Shown here: piece after piece, positions 58,858 through 64,000 of the stretch
Position numbering within the stretch: the first letter of the stretch is position 1
How the letters are laid out: each line of letters starts with the position of its first letter
Assembly: GCA_022835595.1 (NCBI GenBank)
Contig: BQUP01000004.1
Location: 1,364,001-1,428,000, forward strand
Reading direction: 5' to 3'
DNA from: Cystobasidium ongulense
Lineage: Eukaryota; Basidiomycota; Cystobasidiomycetes; Cystobasidiales; Cystobasidiaceae
Length of the DNA stretch: 64,000 nt
Program-made: the position numbers and the translations under genes
Notes under the pieces: generated by a model
Told to the model about the DNA's origin: nothing
Databases searched by the model: none
What the model saw: only the letters and a program-made list of their open reading frames with translations

Positions 58858-59505
58858 CTAATCGGACACTTCCTCGAGATAGCCTGCAGCAATGAGCTTC
58901 TCTACGTCCGCTCTTCTCACAAAGACAAGCGTGTCTTTTCGGAATGATATGCTTCCTTGTTCAGTCTCGATTTCTCCTACATCCTTGAGGACTCTGACTT
59001 GACAGTGGAGCTCTTTCGGAGGTCTTTCCATCATTCCAGCGGAAAGGTCGACGGTATGGTCGATATACGCAGACTTGTATTCGCGGACCAGATTCGAGTA
59101 TGATCTGAGAAAGTCTGTTTCAGAGGGTGAGATGTTTCTTCTGACTTCATCGCCTGTTGAAGTGCATGATGTAGCTGAGAGGAGTCCAGAGAGGTTGCTG
59201 GATCCGCTTCCTATGCCTGCGTCCCAAAAGAGGTCGCGCAGCAGGTCGAGACGCTGGTTGTGGTAGACGAGCAGGGCGCGCTTGTTGCGGCGCATGGTGA
59301 GTGCAGCGACGGTGAGCTGGCACACGGATGCATCGTCGTCTTCAATCTGTGACAGGACCTCTTGCCCTGCGAGAAGCTGCTCGTTGAGCGAACGCGTCTC
59401 TCTGGCGAGCAGGCGGACGCTCTCGTCGAGGTATGGCCGCAAGAGGCCAGTTGCCTGCGAGCGTGCCGAGTCTTGCACGAGGCTGAGTGCAGCGTCTCCA
59501 ATCAT
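58858..59505 (-). CDS. PSF1: GINS complex subunit PSF1
   Basis: An intronless frame of 215 residues. The N-terminal helical A-domain has MIGDAALSLVQDSARSQATG and the characteristic RRNKRALLVYHNQRLDLLRD. The linker LSPSETDF-type motif is seen as ISPSETDFLRSYSNLVREYK, followed by PPKELHCQVRVLKDVGEIET. The C-terminal B-domain strands SISFRKDTLVFVRRADVEKL and GYLEEVSD are complete. PSF1 with SLD5, PSF2 and PSF3 forms GINS, which joins MCM2-7 and CDC45 into the CMG helicase; in PSF1 the B-domain contacts CDC45. Full length for the family; start at 59505 is the first ATG. The GT32-like gene is divergent 121 bp away. Confidence 0.95.
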   Translation of the reverse strand: MIGDAALSLVQDSARSQATGLLRPYLDESVRLLARETRSLNEQLLAGQEVLSQIEDDDASVCQLTVAALTMRRNKRALLVYHNQRLDLLRDLFWDAGIGSGSSNLSGLLSATSCTSTGDEVRRNISPSETDFLRSYSNLVREYKSAYIDHTVDLSAGMMERPPKELHCQVRVLKDVGEIETEQGSISFRKDTLVFVRRADVEKLIAAGYLEEVSD

Positions 59506-59626
59506 GGTGATTGTCTGTACGAGTTCTTGCTTTGCGATGGCAGGTGGTAAAGCAAAGCTTCAAAGCTCCGAGGTGGCCGCTCTTTGCTTCTGCTCCATCC
59601 GCCTGCCTGCTCAGCAGATACGGTAG

Positions 59627-61242
59627 ATGCACCCGTTCCAGCAGGATACCACGACAAGCACCAGCAAGGGCAAGCAGCGGCACAAAGACCGGGACCGCCA
59701 GACAAGCAGAGATGGGGGTGGTGCAGGTGGCTCCGCAACGGCCGCGGTGACCTCTGGACCAGGCAACAGCTTCCTGCGTTCAAGCACACGACTGCCGACA
59801 TATGTCGACTATACCGCCCTCAATGGCCACGCAAACAGCAGCGCAAGCTTGCCCACAGATGCAGACGACAAGCTCAAAAAGTACTACTCTGTCAATTCCG
59901 GCAGTATTCGAGGTCGAATCATTGCGCGTGCGAATGCTACAAAAGGTTGGTTCGGCGCAGCTCTACGAGCGGGCGTGCGAGCTGGCTTCCTCGAAGGATG
60001 GTTCTGGATCAGAGCTTTGCTTGTCGGCATCCTTCTCATTGCTTTCGGAGTGAGGTAGTTGTCAGCGCTTTCATAGCGAGCGTGACTGACCTTCGCCACC
60101 AGCTCATACTATTCATGCGTGCATACGAGATCCACGTAGAAATCCAATTCTACAATAAAGACTGGATCAAACGCTCAATCAAACCAGTGCCTTCCTTGTC
60201 TGGTACATGCTTTGCTCCTTCCGCCCTCGCGGCATCCTCGTACAACACAACACTAGTCAACTCCCCCAACTATCTGACTCTCAATCCTGGTATCAGCATG
60301 CGCTTCGGCAACGATTGCTATAATTTCGCAAGACAAATACCCTCTATACCTCTAGAGGGGCAGATACTACCCGATAGAACAATATACCATCTATACTGGC
60401 GCGCAGACTTGGCACCGCTACAAGAACGACAAATTCTCCTTCTGAAAAGCATATTCACGACACAGGATATGTCGCACGCAAACGTTATACTATGGACGAA
60501 CGATGTGGAAAAGCTATCCAGCGTCCCTTTACTTCGTGATTTGACTGCACAAACTTCATCAGAGCTCTTTAGCGTACGACACGCCGACTTTGAAGTGCTG
60601 GCACGGTCAACGCCGATGGCCGGGCACCATCTCCTCAAAGAAGGAGGTCGTGACTCTCGAGCTTGGATAGATGGTGATCTCGTGAGGGTCTTGGTGCTCT
60701 ATGCGCATGGTGGTATCTGGATCGACATGGACACGCTTCTCCTTCGTTCGATGCGTCCATTGACAGAGCAAGAATTCGTTACGCAATGGGATTGTTATGA
60801 TAAACCATACGCTCCTCTAAATGGTGCAATCATGCACTTCTACAAGCATTCGCCCTACCTTTGCGAAATGCTATATATGATGGCTACCGGTCCTGCACCT
60901 AGACAAGGGACAACAGATTGGGGATCTCTACTTTATCATCAACTCTTCAGACGGCTGCTACAAGCTGGTGTGAAGCCTTTCACTGTCCTGCCTTACTGCT
61001 TGACAGACGGAAGGTCGTGTAGACTCGATAACAGGCTTCCTGATCCATTCGAAAAGGATGACGGATGGATCTCAAGCGTTTCAGGAGGAGAGGAGCTAAA
61101 AAGTAAGCTTGATAGCATATTTGCTATACACCTACATAATCAATGGAAGCGGCCGTTCCCCAAAGGAGGATGGATGAGTAGGCTTGTGACCAGTCAGATT
61201 GAAAGTCGTTGGCGGGAATACCAACTCGGTAGAAGCGCATAG
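59627..61242 (+). CDS. Type II membrane glycosyltransferase, GT32-like
   Basis: Two exons (59627-60049, 60103-61242) encode 520 residues. A disordered cytosolic head of ~120 residues is followed by a single membrane span (WFWIRALLVGILLIAFG joined to LILFM) and a lumenal catalytic domain, the layout of Golgi transferases. The sugar-nucleotide site is VRVLVLYAHGGIWIDMDTLL with a DMD (DXD) motif, preceded by SHANVILWTNDVEKL and followed by NGAIMHFYKHSP. This matches GT32 (Och1/Sur1-type DXD) and the related alpha-1,4-GlcNAc-transferase clan. Donor and acceptor are unknown; mannosyl transfer to glycans or sphingolipids is inference. ATG 59627 gives the expected head. Confidence 0.88.
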
Positions 61243-61434
61243 ATGTGTTAATAGTATCAAGGCGGAGTAATAATGCCTTATTTTGTATATTAGCGTGAGA
61301 AGATTGCGTAAAGTGACCTGGACGGGCAAGAGTCAACGAAAGCGGGAATTCCCTCGACTAGTTCATGCAACTACTCTGGTCTTTGAGTTTAGAACCAACG
61401 AATTTTGCAGGCAAGATAGATCTATCTAATGTGA

Positions 61435-63652
61435 TTACATGCGCTCCAGAGGAGTCAAGCTGAGAATCTTCATAGCAGAAGCAAGAACATCTCGAGTTGA
61501 GGTATATAGCCACAAGCGAGCGACCGCGACATCCTTCTCCTGTCCACGGACGAGAAGCACTTCCCACGCTGATGAGATAGCATGGCATAGTCTGAAGAGG
61601 TAGGTAACGATGTTTGAGGGTTCCAATGTGTCCATTGCCTTCTTGACGACATCCGGGTACGTGAGGAGAAGCATTAAGATCTCTCGTGCTTTAGGTTCGT
61701 TGGCAATGAGGTCGGTATTGATGCTTGTTCGCTCGGCGTACGGTGGCAGAACTACGTCGGGCGCAGCCTTTCGCTCGACACTTGCTAGACGAACGTGAGC
61801 GTATTGTAGGTATGGACCAGTATCACCCTCGAAGCTTGTCATTCTCTTCCAGTCGAACTCATAGTCGTTTCCTCGCTTGCCTGACATGTCTTGAATCTTG
61901 ACGGCTGTAATACCGATGATGTCTGAAGTGCGCTCAGGGTCTTCAATTGTAGCGTACTTGTCGGCGTTCGACTTCATCTGAGTGTGCATGACTTCACGAG
62001 CTTCATCCAGGATATCTTCGAGGAAGACAACTGTACCTTTTCGTGTTGACATACCCATAACCATGCCGAAGCTGGTAAGTAAAACATGTTAGGAGAATAT
62101 TCGATCGAGGGGCTGCTGCTCGGATACTTACTTGATATGCTGAAGGTTTTTCGCCCAAGGCTGTTTCATAAGTTCCAGAATTTTGAACAATTGCTGGAAA
62201 TGTAAATCCTGCTGTTTCGCTACGACGTAGATTGACTTGTCGAAGTGGTAATCGCGGTATCGCTCGAATGCTCCTCCAATATCTCGGGTCATGTATAGCG
62301 CAGCACCATCTCCTTTCATAATGAGAACTTTGCCCAACTTCTTGTCAACTTTGCAGAGCAGAGCACCCTTATCCTCATAAACGAGGTCAAGTGCCTGCAA
62401 TTCTTCGACAGCTTTCTTCTGTGACTCAGGCGCTACCTGAGATTCACCCCAGTAGATATCGAAATCGATATTCAGACGGGCGTAGATTTCCTTATATTTC
62501 GCAATTGACAGGTCACGGAAACGTTTCCAAATTGCTAACGCTTCGGGTTGGGAATCTTCCATCTGTCGGAAGAGTGCACGAGCAGCATTGTGTGTAGGTG
62601 AGTTCAGCTCTGCATATGCCTCTTCGATTCGAGTGGCGCGCATGTCCAATGTGAGTTCAACCTGCTCTCCATTGTTAGCTTCGACCATGACCTTTTCGCC
62701 ATTTGCATTAGCTAACATCTCCTCTCGTCTTTTCTGGATAATGCTAAAGACTTCTTCACGTGCGTCGTCGTTGACCTTGACGTAGACATCAAAAAGGTGC
62801 TTGATGGGGTCGGACTTGAGTTCCTCTTCGCTTCCGTGTCGGTCAAATCCGACGGCGAGCAGTCCATACTGCTTTCCCCAGTCACCCAGGTAGTTCATCT
62901 TGACCGCTTTCCAGCCATTCGCTGTATACACGTTTGCAGTGAACATACCGATGATTGTACTTCGTAGATGGCCTGCATGGAAAGGTTTGGCGATATTTGG
63001 AGACGAGAAATCGATTAGGACCTTTTTGCCGAGTCCTCGAGTGTTGGTACCGTAGCCACGGTCGACACCGACGACCGAAGAAGCGGGGGGAGCGGCTGTA
63101 GAGGAGGAGGCAGCCGGCTGAGCAACTTCTGAGCCGTTTGTCAGGGCTTCTGACTTGGCTGCTGGTGCATCTTCAGGCGCTTCTAGGTAGTTGAGCTGGT
63201 TGATCTGCTGAAGGACGAGTCGGGCAAGAGTAGGTGTGTGGAGGTGGAAGTTGACGAATGGCTGTCCTGCAGCGACTTCAGCAGAAGCGATGTACTCGTT
63301 GGGCACGAACTGTCCATTCGAGGAAGCGAAGAGAGCCGAGTCAAAGTGTCAGCTAAATGCAAAACGTGACTTTGGGGGGATGAATTTGACGAACCTCTTC
63401 AGCGACTTTCTTCGCCAGGGCTTTAGCATCTTCCTTCAAGCGGAAGCGAGGGATGGCGAGGTTGCAGTCTGCACCTTTGGAACCGTACTGGACGCCCTCG
63501 AACACTTTGGCAACGTCGAGGTTCAAGATACGGGCTACCTGATCGGCAATGGCAATTCTAAAGGCATCCAGCGCAATGCGCTCGGGCTCAGTGCCTGGTA
63601 CTTGAGGCAGTGGAGGCAGGCCTGCGAATAGGGCCGAGTTGGTCGATGCCAT
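61435..63652 (-). CDS. Arginyl-tRNA synthetase
   Basis: Three exons: MASTNSALFAGLPPLPQVPG (start 63652) to KKVAEE at ~63397, then FVPNEYIASAEVAAGQPFVN (~63306 to ~62132), then ~62070 to 61435. Class I features: the HIGH variant FHAGHLRSTIIG after VLIDFSSPNIAKP; the tRNA-binding N-terminal add-on domain; GDGAALYMTRDIGG; and the KMSK variant GMSTRKGTVVFLEDIL. The anticodon-binding helical end is RLCHAISSAWEVLLVRGQ and finishes ILSLTPLERM, the usual terminal LxxxxLxRM. It charges tRNA-Arg in the cytosol. Upstream of ATG 63652 the frame remains open for ~79 codons without ATG and is basic and Ser-rich; see findings. Confidence 0.96.
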
Positions 63653-64000
63653 GCTTGCTGCTGCTGCTGCTGGTGGAGTCGGAGATGGCCAGGTGTGCAG
63701 TTGATGATAGGGAACAGCGGTGATAACGCTGCGTCCAGCTATGCGAGTCGACGGCGAGAGATGTTGGGTGACTGCGCCGTGCCTTGTACCAAGTGTGAAG
63801 CTGTGCTTGAGAACGCGCAACAGCTTGGAGGTCTTGACGAATTCGTAAAAGTGGATGCAAGTGAGCAAAGAAGAAGAGCTCGTCTTCAACTTTTTTCAGT
63901 TGTTGGCCGCTTGGACAGCAACGAACCTGAACACTGCGACCGAATTGGAAGAATGACATCCGCTCTAGCATATAGAGATACACAACGATACAAAGATGCA
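63653..64000 (-). promoter_or_regulatory. Upstream region of arginyl-tRNA synthetase, with in-frame ATG-less extension
   Basis: The last 348 bp of the window hold the 5' flank of the ArgRS gene. From 63653 to about 63895 the ArgRS frame is open and would encode KLLRVLKHSFTLGTRHGAV and RIAGRSVITAVPYHQLH, rich in Arg, Lys, His and Ser with almost no acidic residues. A stop codon closes the frame upstream. No ATG lies in this stretch, so it is either 5' UTR or a non-AUG-initiated leader. Confidence 0.5.

Noticed and set aside
1-64000. tRNA genes, transposons, LTR elements or CRISPR arrays
   Set aside because: GGTTCGA-like boxes occur (e.g. near 33260 and 37180) but inside coding exons and without a paired A box or cloverleaf; no terminal repeats, transposase or polymerase of mobile elements and no spaced direct repeats were seen.

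Overview
This window looks like nuclear DNA from a compact basidiomycete fungus. Reading frames are broken by many short introns (about 50-90 bp) with GTRNGT donors, CTRAY-like branch sites and YAG acceptors. Spacers between genes are 100-800 bp. I see about 31 protein-coding genes on both strands, no recognisable transposon, no rRNA and no convincing tRNA. Lineage placement within the Basidiomycota is inference.

Layout, left to right. 1-6.3 kb: a membrane-anchored SGNH/GDSL-like hydrolase cut by the window edge, a JmjC/cupin protein with a mitochondrial-type leader, and a long DUF7918 protein. 6.5-11.2 kb: COX17, a His-tailed SAM methyltransferase, homoserine dehydrogenase and a VMA22-like V-ATPase assembly factor. 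11.5-19.8 kb: a RUD3-type golgin, a large SNF2 helicase and a Ser-rich unknown protein. 20.5-27.0 kb: a dithiol glutaredoxin, complex I subunit NDUFS7, a protein whose N terminus copies the histone H3 tail, a UBR7/mlo2-type E3 ligase and a PrxQ-type peroxiredoxin. 27.4-33.0 kb: DNA polymerase alpha. 33.2-36.5 kb: a HAD phosphatase and an LRR/F-box-like protein. 36.9-46.9 kb: a UBE3D-type E3 ligase with a long N-terminal extension, an RMP1-like RNase MRP subunit, an mL45/MBA1-like mitochondrial protein and a DUF2235 hydrolase. 47.6-55.8 kb: the Rab5 GEF VPS9, an SPFH/band-7 protein, a GFA-fold protein and a small unknown. 56.5-63.9 kb: ribosomal protein uL30 (RPL7), GINS subunit PSF1, a GT32-like glycosyltransferase and arginyl-tRNA synthetase.

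Most genes are unrelated housekeeping genes. Loose themes are mitochondrial function (COX17, NDUFS7, mL45-like, possibly the JmjC protein and a mitochondrial ArgRS isoform), thiol redox (Grx, PrxQ, GFA), DNA replication (POL1, PSF1) and membrane traffic (RUD3, VPS9). There is no operon-like arrangement; divergent pairs probably share promoters.

The most unusual observations are: (i) a 379-residue, otherwise non-histone protein that begins with a near-exact copy of the histone H3 tail; (ii) very small internal exons (2, 4, 11, 14, 14 and 17 nt) needed to keep conserved proteins in frame; (iii) probable GC-AG introns, including a 594-bp first intron in RPL7 with a well-formed small intron inside it; and (iv) an ATG-less, basic in-frame extension upstream of ArgRS that could encode a mitochondrial isoform by non-AUG initiation. 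Exon coordinates are hand-derived from splice consensus, frame and family conservation, without transcript data.
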